In this document: in pieces, positions 31,360-40,249 of the stretch | Layout of the letters: each line of letters opens with the position of its first letter | How positions within the stretch are numbered: position 1 is the first letter of the stretch | From: Stentor coeruleus | Taxonomy: Eukaryota > Ciliophora > Heterotrichea > Heterotrichida > Stentoridae | Direction: 5' to 3' | Length of the DNA stretch: 64,000 nucleotides | Assembly: GCA_001970955.1 (NCBI GenBank) | Contig: MPUH01000084.1 | Span: 50,413-114,412, forward strand | Program-made: the position numbers and the translations under genes | Notes under the pieces: generated by a model | The model's input: the letters and a program-made list of their open reading frames with translations, nothing else | Database searches by the model: none | What the model was told of the DNA's origin: nothing

Positions 31360-32344
31360 GCAAAATACATATTTTTTACTTAAAAATTATCTTGCCCAAA
31401 AGAATTAAGTCTTTCTTTCCATGAACTTTCAGTTATTTCCTTAGACTTACAGGTGGTTCTTTTTCATTCCATAGAAATTAAAATTATTCATTCTGCTTTT
31501 TAACAAAGTATATCATGAGAATTGTTTATTGGAGATTACTGGGATAAGATAATTTCTTTTTTTGTTGAATTTTCCCAGTAAGATTGGGACAGTCTTTTAT
31601 GAAAAAATTATATTTGAAAGCTTTCTCAGTGAGTTTTGCTTTGTCTTTGATCAAATTTAGAGGTTTAATTTCTGTAAAATTTGGAAGTTTTTGTTCTTGA
31701 AGTATGATGGAAAAAATTTTCAGTGAAATTTTAAGATTTTAGATAAAATAAATTTACCAATTTTTGAATCATAATATTATGCTGTGATAGACGGATATTA
31801 AGATTTATTATAAAGATGGGTGTAGCTTTTTTTAAAGGGTTAAATAGATAATGAAGTTATGATTTTATATAATCAGTGTAATTATTTTAAATTTCCCATG
31901 AATTGAGAAGTCAGGGTGGATTTTTATTTTTAGCTTTAGGCTTATTATAATTAATTCTAATTTATCATAATTAAATTTGTTGTATCTTGCATCCTAATGT
32001 TTTCATAAATTCTTAGAAAATGGGCATATATTTTTATTACTTTACAAAATACTATAACACAGTGTTTTAATTATCACTATTCTAAAAAAATTATATCCTA
32101 TCAAGATAACTAATCCCATTTAACTTTAGCATTTAAAGATTTAAAACTATTTAATATTTTCTATAAATTTCTAAAAGCATAAATTGCTTTCTCTAAAATC
32201 ACCCTAAACATAATTCCAAAAAATACAAAAACCTATTATTTATCATAACCACACTAACTATCAATATCCTCCCAACAATCTCATTAAAAACTACCTTATT
32301 ATCTCTCCAAAATAATTCATATTAAAAAGCACTTCCAATAATAA
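31360..32344. other. Intergenic, 985 nt
   Basis: No gene is supported here. The first part is a C-poor 3' flank of the upstream gene; the last 184 nt before 32345 have 3 G against 43 C, the strongest example of the 5'-flank composition seen throughout the window. The promoter of the first 7TM gene is probably in this last part. Confidence 0.6.
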
Positions 32345-33418
32345 ATGGGAAGTATATACTACATACTTTCAATTGTCCTCGTAATCACTTTTATAACCTT
32401 ACTCACATCCTCCTGTATTTTCTACATATTTTACCTCGACAAAAACTCAGGACACATAGGTCTCTACGAAAGATCAAAATTTCTTTTTATTCTTGGGTCA
32501 ATAAGCAACTACTTATCATCAATTTCCAATATAATCAATGGTGTAATCACTGAATCTATAGGTTGCAAAAAATTCAATGATTATTCCTTTCTCTTAATTC
32601 CAGCTTTTATTCTATCACGACTTTATGCAGTAAGTATGGTTCTTCGTATATACCGCCAAGGATTACTTAATTTACTTAGATCAGGTGAAATATCTAATGA
32701 ATATCTATCAAAACGTATATCATTATGCAGAACAATTTGTCTTGTATTAGCTTATCTATTTTTAACACTTCTTTTATTTACTATAGCAAACTTTTTTGTT
32801 AACTATAGTACTTGCGATAACATTTTTTGGCCTTTTTTAGCATCTTATACTATAGAAACCTTTTTGTTTTTTTATATGTCTTGGGAAGCTTATAAAATTA
32901 ATGTCCATCCAACAATTGTTATTGAGTATTTGTTTTATGCTTTAAGTTGGGGAACTTCAAGTTTTACCAAAATCATTGATGAGAGATGGATTTTACAAAT
33001 ACCTTTAAGGAATTGTGTATTACTACTTTTAGCTGCTTATTCTATGCATGAACATTATAAACTTATTCGTCCACCTTTACCACTTGAAATAAGTTTAAAG
33101 CATATTTTTTCAATAGAAGAACTTTATTATGATTTCAAATATTTTTTAGGGAAATTGAATAATAAAGATTTTATACAATGGTGTGAAGTATATTGTGAAC
33201 TTACAAGAGCTGATTTTATTAAGTATTTTAAACCATTTAAAGATAGATATGCTCAATCGGGGGTATTAGATTCGGTAATACAGAGGGATATTGAAGAATC
33301 TAGTTATGAAGAATTAAGAATTAGGTTAGAGGATAGATTGCAAAATGCTGCTCATATGTATTTTAACTCCGAGCAATTTTTGTTATTCAAAAAATGGTAT
33401 TATGTACATTTTAACTAA
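32345..33418 (+). CDS. Seven-helix membrane protein with RGS-like tail, copy 1, 357 aa
   Basis: About seven hydrophobic helices lie within residues 5-235, starting with YYILSIVLVITFITLLTSSC. The segment HPTIVIEYLFY near 195 and RPPLP near 240 are shared with the next gene. Residues 250-357 are soluble and helical. The pattern IFSIEELYYDFKYFL at its start and a terminal block LQNAAHMYF....LFKKWYY resembles the first and last helices of RGS domains, which accelerate GTP hydrolysis by G-alpha subunits. 7TM-RGS proteins are known from plants and protists. The RGS call rests on weak pattern matches. It forms a tandem pair with the following gene, about 240 nt apart. Confidence 0.72.
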   Translation: MGSIYYILSIVLVITFITLLTSSCIFYIFYLDKNSGHIGLYERSKFLFILGSISNYLSSISNIINGVITESIGCKKFNDYSFLLIPAFILSRLYAVSMVLRIYRQGLLNLLRSGEISNEYLSKRISLCRTICLVLAYLFLTLLLFTIANFFVNYSTCDNIFWPFLASYTIETFLFFYMSWEAYKINVHPTIVIEYLFYALSWGTSSFTKIIDERWILQIPLRNCVLLLLAAYSMHEHYKLIRPPLPLEISLKHIFSIEELYYDFKYFLGKLNNKDFIQWCEVYCELTRADFIKYFKPFKDRYAQSGVLDSVIQRDIEESSYEELRIRLEDRLQNAAHMYFNSEQFLLFKKWYYVHFN

Positions 33419-33659
33419 AGATATGATAGGATGATTAGTAAATATAGGGTAAAACTGAGATTTCATGTAAAGATAAGGTATAAAAATATTAAATAGGAAT
33501 AATATTATGTGAGAATTTTATTTTAGTTGAAGATGGTTTGTAAGATATACAACTGTGTTTATATTTATTTTAAAAATTACTTGTCTTTTCTTTGTGTTTA
33601 TTTTTTAGATTATAGATAAAATCAGAAAATTAAATTAGTTGTATTGTCTTATAATTGTG

Positions 33660-34770
33660 ATGATAAAAGCTGTAGCAACTATAGAATTTGCCATAGTTCT
33701 CATCGTAGTTTCAATCTATTTCTTAGGAGTGCTCTACTATATGAAAAGGCTTATTGGGACATTTGGAGGTTTGCCTATTTATGAACGATCTAAACCTTTA
33801 GTATTCTTAGCCAACTTATCTAACTATCTAGAGACAACTTTCAANCAACTTATCTAACTATCTAGAGACAACTTTCAACATTATAACAGCTTATGTATTT
33901 TTACAAGAAAATAGTAATATTAGTGAAAAACTTCTCCCTTATAACACTCTAGCTGTATACTTTACTCGTGCTTATGCATCTTGTATGGGTATGAGAACAT
34001 TTCGCATTTTAGTTCTAGACGAATATCGAAAAGGTAATTTAGATATGAACACCGTGCAAAAATATCTTTCTATTACTTTAACCATCATGGTGATTCTCCT
34101 TTACTCCTTATTGATGACTTTAATATCCATAATTATCGCTTTAACATCTGGGCCAAACCAAGAATCATTTGATCTTTATAATAAAGTATCCTATTCTTTT
34201 GAAAGTGTAATTTTTGCCTTATCCTCAATCATAGTAATAAAAGCTTCTTTGCATCCAACTATTGTAATTGAGTATCTTTTTTATACATTCATATGGTCAA
34301 CTGGAATATATAATTTAAATAGAAATGCTAGTGATAGATGGTGTTATACTATTCCTATAAGAAATGCAATATTATTAGGTATATCTTTAGCATCAATGAT
34401 AGAACATTGTGATATAATAAGACCACCTTTACCAATGGATCCTAAAATTGATCATATTTTTGAAGTTAAAGAAATGTTTTATAATTATAAGAAATTTGTA
34501 TCAGAAAATTGTGATGATATAACTAATGAAGCCTGTTGTCTTTATAAAGAATTAGAGCAAGCTTGCTTTATGCAAAATGATCAGAGCTTTTTAGAAGCTT
34601 TAGAGAATAGTGATAAATTTAGAAAGTTTTTATATGATAGTCAGATGGATAGAATGATTGATAATATGCGAAATATATTGAAAACCATCTTAAAGCCCTG
34701 GGTAAAATGCTATCTTTACTCGAAGGAATATAAGGATTTTAGAAAAAAATATTTTATAGATTTTGACTAA
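33660..34770 (+). CDS. Seven-helix membrane protein with RGS-like tail, copy 2 (frame broken by assembly join), 358 aa
   Basis: The ATG at 33660 (MIKAVATIEFAIVLIV) begins a protein with the same layout as its upstream neighbour: helices in the first 230 residues, the shared HPTIVIEYLFY and RPPLPMDP segments, and a helical C-terminal domain ending KEYKDFRKKYFIDFD. The open frame breaks at an N at 33845 flanked by two copies of a 33-nt sequence 34 nt apart. Deleting one copy plus the N restores one frame of 358 codons, almost the same length as the 357-residue copy. I therefore read it as an intact gene damaged only in the assembly. The two genes are a tandem duplication. Confidence 0.75.
33845..33845. 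other. Assembly gap (single N) between direct repeats
   Basis: The same 33-nt sequence (caacttatctaactatctag onwards) occurs at 33812 and 33846. The spacing of 34 shifts the frame; removing 34 nt restores it. Confidence 0.9.
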
Positions 34771-35482
34771 TATATAAGAAAAATAAAGTAGAGTGGGATA
34801 AATTAATTAAGCAATGATATTTTAAATAATGATTAAGATAATTTTGTATGAAAAAGTATGATAATGATTTTTTTATTAAGTTTTATTTATGAGTTTGAAC
34901 TTAATTTTTTTGATGATAATTTTATGGTTTTCTATAGTATTTGATATGATAATTTTGTTATGATTGTATTAGTTTTTATATGATATATAGGTAAGATTAA
35001 TAAGAAAATATAAGCAGTGGTTTTGGATAGTAGAAAATATTATATATAAAAATAGTTTTGAAACATGCAATCATATCGTAATATAAGAAGAAATATAGAT
35101 AATAATGATAGACATAATATTTAAAATCTGATTTCACTGTAGGTATAGTTGCTGAAGAATTCAAAACAGGAGGTGATTTTTCATTATTAGCGTTAGGTTT
35201 TAATGATAAATGGTATGATAGATTATTAGTTTGTAATATATACATATTATGAGCTAAAACTTAATGCTTTATGATTAATAATAACGAAAAAAGCTTCTTT
35301 GTGCTCTTAAAACGTAATTATCATTTGAAAATTCCTCTTATTTTATTCGTCTTAGAATCAGAAATTATTTCACTTTAAATTTCCCTTTGATTTTTTTACT
35401 TTATCAAATTTCGCTTATATTTGTATTATACTATATACACTTCAATAGTCTACAAAGCTATCTGTTTCTAAACCATCTATAA
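34771..35482. other. Intergenic, 712 nt
   Basis: The first 400 nt are C-poor and AT-rich, a 3' flank. Copy 1 of a dispersed repeat lies at 35091..35200. The last 100 nt are G-poor, the 5' flank of the kinase gene. I see no intact gene. Confidence 0.55.
35091..35200 (+). repeat. Dispersed repeat, copy 1
   Basis: About 110 nt matches 38331..38437 in the same orientation, with the shared core ggtatagttgctgaa and attcaaaaca. On the plus strand copy 1 reads openly as TVGIVAEEFKTGGDFSLLAL; copy 2 has the same peptide pattern and then stops. It may be a fragment of a duplicated coding sequence. Confidence 0.6.
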
Positions 35483-37147
35483 ATGGCATCAATTAACCTT
35501 TTTATGCAATTGGCATCGGAATTAGAATTGCTAACTCCTTCAGTCAAAAGCGTATACAGTGAAGTCTTAAATTCATTATCAGAATTGTCCTTAGATCAAA
35601 TATGGTCTAAACAATCCTTAGCCAGAGCATCTAACGAAAATAGATTCATCTTATTTTGTATCTTACTCAAAATAAAAATTTCAGGTATTGACTTATGGGA
35701 ACAAATTAAAACCCATATAGAAAATGCACTCCATATCATCAATGATCTAACAAATCAACAAGAAGATGCAGCAAAAGTAATCGACATTATCCTATGTCGG
35801 GCAGTGCAAAACACTGAAAAACTCTCCGAGATTATTGAAATATGCCAAAAAGTTGACAAGTTAAAAAACATTTTAAAAACACTGACAACTTTACAAAGTG
35901 CTAATCATCAAGCTTTAACCTCAGTATTAAAAGAAATCTCTGGAAGAGAATCTAACCTATTCTACGATGACTATATAAATTTACTAAATAATATCATTAC
36001 ACTTAAATCCTTAGGTGTTGAGTTTTTTGATGACTCTTTCTCAGTTACAAGCTTAGCTGTAAACTTTTTATTAAATCAAAATGCAATTCGTTCATGCAAG
36101 TCTGTCTGTGAAAGAAATATGGGAAAAGAAATAATCCTATTTAATCTTATAAAAAAGTTTGATTTAGATGAAGGAAGCAATGAAAACTTTAACTTAATCA
36201 AACAAAATTATCCAGCTGAAGAACCTAAAGTCCCAGAAGTAATAAATCCAATGTTATTTTCTATAAATAGGGATGAAATTTCATGGGATGGCCATCCTAA
36301 AAATCAGAAAAAATTTGAAGGAAAAAATCTTATATCTTACATTTATCAAGGTAATTATAAATCCAAAATAGTTTGTATCAAAATTTATGTTGAAACCACT
36401 CCTAATCAAGGAGATTTCTCAGTAGCAGAAAAAGAAATACAAATTTATGAGATTTTATCTAAATTATCTAGTGAGTATTGTTTTCTAGTTTACTATGGGA
36501 CATGCATATTTAAAGACAATAATAATGCTACAAACATATCCTTAGTAATGCAATGGGTTGATAAATCCTTAGCAAAATATATAGAAGATCTCAGTAAGCC
36601 AATACCAGAAAAGTTATTAAAAAATATATATACAAAGCTTTTAAATTCGTATCATGTATTACGAAATTATGATATTTATCATTTAGATGTCAAACCTCAA
36701 AATATACTGATTGATGATTCTGATTGTAATAATTTAAAACTTTATATTATTGACTTTGATGTTTCGGAATTAGATATTATTGAAAGAACTAAGTCTATTA
36801 CTGTTATTATTAACTCTAAAGCTGTTGGCACAGTAAATTATGCACATCCTTGTATTCGGAAGGCTTTACATTATCGTAATAATAAATTTATTCTAGAATA
36901 TCATAGAAGTGATGCAGATATTTATTCACTTGGAATGACATTTTTGCATTTGGCTTTATTGAAGAATTTTAAAGACAAACTGAATAAAGATAAAAATCAC
37001 GAAAAATTAAAAGAAGCTATTAATAGTATCGAGTTTTATTGGGCTAGAGATTTGATTACTGAAATGCTTAAGTCTAAAGACAAAAATGCTACAAATATAG
37101 GTAAATGCAAATGCTTTTTGCCTGGTGAGAAAACCTATGAAATTTAG
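35483..37147 (+). CDS. Divergent protein kinase with helical N-terminal half, 554 aa
   Basis: Residues 1-255 are helical and hydrophilic with no recognised domain. Residues 280-540 fit a protein kinase fold: Lys300 in VCIK, a glutamate-containing helix (AEKEIQIYEIL), catalytic loop HLDVKPQN (400-407) and the magnesium motif as DFD (424-426). Asp402, Lys404, Asn407 and Asp424 are kept, so catalysis is possible, but the usual HRD Arg is Leu and the DFG Gly is Asp. GTVNYAHP stands in for the activation segment and P+1 region. The missing HRD Arg suggests that it is not controlled by activation-loop phosphorylation. The C-terminal 60 residues are short for a kinase C-lobe. The substrate is unknown. 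Confidence 0.85.
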   Translation: MASINLFMQLASELELLTPSVKSVYSEVLNSLSELSLDQIWSKQSLARASNENRFILFCILLKIKISGIDLWEQIKTHIENALHIINDLTNQQEDAAKVIDIILCRAVQNTEKLSEIIEICQKVDKLKNILKTLTTLQSANHQALTSVLKEISGRESNLFYDDYINLLNNIITLKSLGVEFFDDSFSVTSLAVNFLLNQNAIRSCKSVCERNMGKEIILFNLIKKFDLDEGSNENFNLIKQNYPAEEPKVPEVINPMLFSINRDEISWDGHPKNQKKFEGKNLISYIYQGNYKSKIVCIKIYVETTPNQGDFSVAEKEIQIYEILSKLSSEYCFLVYYGTCIFKDNNNATNISLVMQWVDKSLAKYIEDLSKPIPEKLLKNIYTKLLNSYHVLRNYDIYHLDVKPQNILIDDSDCNNLKLYIIDFDVSELDIIERTKSITVIINSKAVGTVNYAHPCIRKALHYRNNKFILEYHRSDADIYSLGMTFLHLALLKNFKDKLNKDKNHEKLKEAINSIEFYWARDLITEMLKSKDKNATNIGKCKCFLPGEKTYEI

Positions 37148-37478
37148 AGATTATTAGGATAAGTAAGGTTTAGACTTTAGTTAATTTGCTTGCTTGTGAT
37201 ATAGAGATAATAGGAGGATATATTTTATTTAAGAGTTTATAATGAAGAAGACTTTAGATAATTCGCAAACCGATACAATAAGGAATTTTTTTGAAGGCTG
37301 GCACTAGAAACCATAATTTAATTATATGCTTGACAAAATCTTCAACCTTCTGTTATTTTTAAATATCAGCAAAAATATTTAACATAATAATTTAACTAAT
37401 AATATGATATTTACTAACACATTCTATTAAACTTATTCACAAAAAATAAATATCTGGATAAACTAAACTTAAATTTAA
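37148..37478. other. Intergenic between convergent genes, 331 nt
   Basis: AT-rich 3' flanks of the kinase gene (plus) and the ubiquitin-like gene (minus). I see no gene or repeat. Confidence 0.6.
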
Positions 37479-38303
37479 CTAAACACTTCTTTCTACTAAA
37501 TAAAGCACAGACATATTATGAATTTTATATTCTTCTATTGTTTTCACATTATCTAATTCTTCAAACTCAAAAAGCAATATTTGTTTTTCTGTGGAGATAT
37601 TTTCTATTGAATTAATTTTATCTTTAATTTCCCCAATGGTTTCATATGTTTTTACCTCTAAATCAAAAAATTTTGATATCATTGTTTTAATTGAAATCTT
37701 TATATCGATCTCTTTAACTAATAAGCAAAGGGTGGATCCATTAGATATTTCATAATCAGATAAAGTCTTTTGATTTTCAAGCTTTAAATTGTTGTATATC
37801 AGTTCTTGCTTATTTTCATTTATTCCTAGTTTATGTTTAATTCTTATCATAACATCATTAATACTCATATCAAATGGGACATCTAATATTAATGCACTTG
37901 CAAAATGAACATTGATAATAATTTTTATATATTTATTCTTTAACAACAATAAAAAGGTAGGATTTTCATCTCCTTCTACTAGAGATACCTTATCTTCATC
38001 TTTTAAATGCTTATTTTTATAAAATAATATTTGATCACTGCAAGGAATTCCACATTCCATTTGAATTTTATTTTTAATGAGGCTGATTTCATCAAAATAA
38101 CTTATTTTTATTGTGAGAAATGATTCATTAGTCTTGGTTTTAATTTGTATTTTCACAGGCCTTAACTTTAAAATACTTTTAGTCACTTTAAAAACTATAT
38201 TCTTAACATCTAAAATACCATTAGAGCAATTGGTGTTTAGAAGCATATGATTTGTTAATTTTGGTGAACAAAGCATTAACAGATTCCGTAATGAGATCTC
38301 CAT
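37479..38303 (-). CDS. Triple ubiquitin-like-domain protein, 274 aa
   Basis: After about 50 residues without a clear fold, three ubiquitin-like units follow without linkers: about 51-125 (VKIQIKTKTNESFLTIKISY ... DQILFYKNKHLKDEDKV), 127-200 (IKIIINVHFASALILDV ... KQELIYNNLKLENQKTLSDY) and 201-274 (IKISIKTMISKFFDLEV ... KQILLFEFEELDNVKTIEEY). Each shows the ubiquitin beta-grasp order and the Q.L.(Y/F)....L.....L..Y pattern. The units are very different from each other, and none ends in Gly-Gly; the protein ends in VERSV. It is therefore not a conjugation precursor but more likely an adaptor that uses ubiquitin-like folds for binding. The start at 38303 gives MEISLRNLL. Confidence 0.82.
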   Translation of the reverse strand: MEISLRNLLMLCSPKLTNHMLLNTNCSNGILDVKNIVFKVTKSILKLRPVKIQIKTKTNESFLTIKISYFDEISLIKNKIQMECGIPCSDQILFYKNKHLKDEDKVSLVEGDENPTFLLLLKNKYIKIIINVHFASALILDVPFDMSINDVMIRIKHKLGINENKQELIYNNLKLENQKTLSDYEISNGSTLCLLVKEIDIKISIKTMISKFFDLEVKTYETIGEIKDKINSIENISTEKQILLFEFEELDNVKTIEEYKIHNMSVLYLVERSV

Positions 38304-38330
38304 TTAATTGTAGACAAATTTACAATACAT

Positions 38331-38437
38331 AAAATATATAGATAATAATGGTAATATTAGGGGTCTGATTGCTACTATAGGTATAGTTGCTGAAGGATTC
38401 AAAACAGTTGGCGATTTTTATTATTAGCATTAGGTTT
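38331..38437 (+). repeat. Dispersed repeat, copy 2
   Basis: This copy matches 35091..35200. It reads IATIGIVAEGFKTVGDF on the plus strand, then meets stops. It starts 28 nt above the start of the UBL gene and so overlaps that gene's upstream region. Confidence 0.6.
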
Positions 38438-38439
38438 GA

Positions 38440-39066
38440 TGAATCCTAAATTTTATAGTTAATCCTTAGATAGAATTTTAAGAAAGGCATTGCTGGACAA
38501 AAAAATATTTGAGTCAAACTAAACAATTTGTATTAATATGTGCCGTATATGATATTAAAAATTTGACGTCAAATACAACTAAATCATATAAGCAATATAA
38601 AAAGTATAAACCAAAGTAAAATTATATTAGATAGCCTCAAAAAATATGATAATAAGAATGATATTGAAAGTAAAAAAGATTATTGTGATACGTTAAAATA
38701 TATACGATAAGGATCAATAGAGATGAAAATGCAAGTATATTGATAATAGTATACAAAAATCTTGTAATTTTTAATTAGTTTGAATTTTGTTATAATATTT
38801 TAATGTTAGATAAAATGAGTATTATTGGCAAGACAAAAAATATTTCAAGTATTTTAATTAATCAAGAAAGTCACATTTTGAAATACCATTGAATGATGTA
38901 TTTGAAAATCATGAAAAACAAATTTTATATGTATTACTATCAGGTAAAATGATCCCTGCTTAAACAAAAAATGAGAATGATATAAGAATATTTTGATGTT
39001 CTTACGAAGAGTTTAGAGGAAAATGAAGCTGAATTATATTCTGAAATATCACAGAAATGTTTATAT
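38440..39066 (+). pseudogene. Possible decayed gene downstream of repeat copy 2
   Basis: Several short stretches with normal codon use lie in different plus-strand frames and are divided by stops: RILRKALLDKKIFESN, LDSLKKYDNKNDIESKKDY, KSHFEIPLNDVFENHEKQIL and VLTKSLEENEAELYSEISQK. No 15-nt introns join them. This looks like a coding sequence broken by several frameshifts and stops. The family is not recognised. Confidence 0.3.
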
Positions 39067-39198
39067 TAGTAGATAGGTTGATTATTAAATAAAATAGTTT
39101 TATATAATTATGTCTGATTATATATTCAATTTTTCCCATTTCATTATTTTTTTGTGTCGCTTCTTTCAACTGATGTTTTGCTAGCTGGATAACTTTAA

Positions 39199-39240
39199 AT
39201 ACCTTATTTAAAACTTGTAATACCTTATTTAAAACTTGTA
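39199..39240. repeat. 21-bp tandem duplication
   Basis: The unit ataccttatttaaaacttgta occurs twice without a spacer. Confidence 0.85.
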
Positions 39241-40249
39241 AGAAATTATATGTCTAAATATAAGCAAAATAAAAGGTAAGGTTAGCTAAAACTAATCTAA
39301 TATTTATCAGTAAGAGTAATATGTTTTAATATCATATAAAAGTCTATGTTTACATATTTGACTATAAAAATTCAAAATTTTTAATCCTAAATTATATTTA
39401 TAGCATAATATGACAATATATATTTATTCACATACAAACTATTTAGAATCAAACATCAAAATATATTAAATAATAAATCTTAATAAAATATACAAATATA
39501 GTATAATATAAGATAAAGTATCTATTTTACTATCCTAAATCTTAAAAACTAAACAAGTAAATCTAAAAAGTCTATATCAAGTAAAATTTTCTAACCATAT
39601 CATGCTAATTTTAATATCCTAATAGAATATGAAATTTTATAGCCTTTATCAAAAACTTCTAAGCACTTAATCTATTTCATTTAAACTAAAACTATACTAA
39701 TATTACCCTATCATTTCCTCATTCATAACACTTTCAATAGAATCTCTTCAAAAATTTTTTACCATATTGATAAGCAAATCATAAAAAACTTTTCTTGCAA
39801 ATATGGAACAACAATTCTACGCTCTAGAAAGCTTTTATCTCTTAACTATAAAATCTAGAATTTAACATTAAGATTTCTCAGCATTATATGCAAAAATTAT
39901 GATAATAAACCCTTTTATTTATACATAAAAAGCAAAAACTTAAAAAAAAAATAACCTAATTATTCTGCCTTTAAGCACAACTCTTCTATATACAAACCTC
40001 TCTTTCTTCTTCTTGAAATCATACTTTGCATATAAATTCCAAATTCTAAATATCCTTATTTTTTGACATTAATACACAAATCTCCATAGAAACTAATTCT
40101 ATTATAATTATTCTCAAACCCATCATTTAAAACTTTTCAATATAACCACAGATTTTCACAAAAATCAAATCTTTTTGACTATAATCATAAAAATTTATGT
40201 ATTCAAAACATTTGTTTATAACCAAATATAATTCTGCTGTAATTTAATA

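Larger units (their letters stand above)
38304..40249. other. Gene-poor region, 1946 nt
   Basis: It holds repeat copy 2 (38331..38437), a stretch of decayed plus-strand coding pieces (about 38440..39066) and a 21-bp tandem duplication (39199..39240). The last 450 nt before 40250 are G-poor, as in other 5' flanks, and are the likely promoter region of the cyclase gene. No intact gene is visible. Confidence 0.6.

Noticed and set aside
34997-35245. 82-codon minus-strand open frame
   Set aside because: It lies over repeat copy 1, where the plus-strand frame is the one conserved in copy 2; the minus-strand reading of copy 2 has stops at different places.
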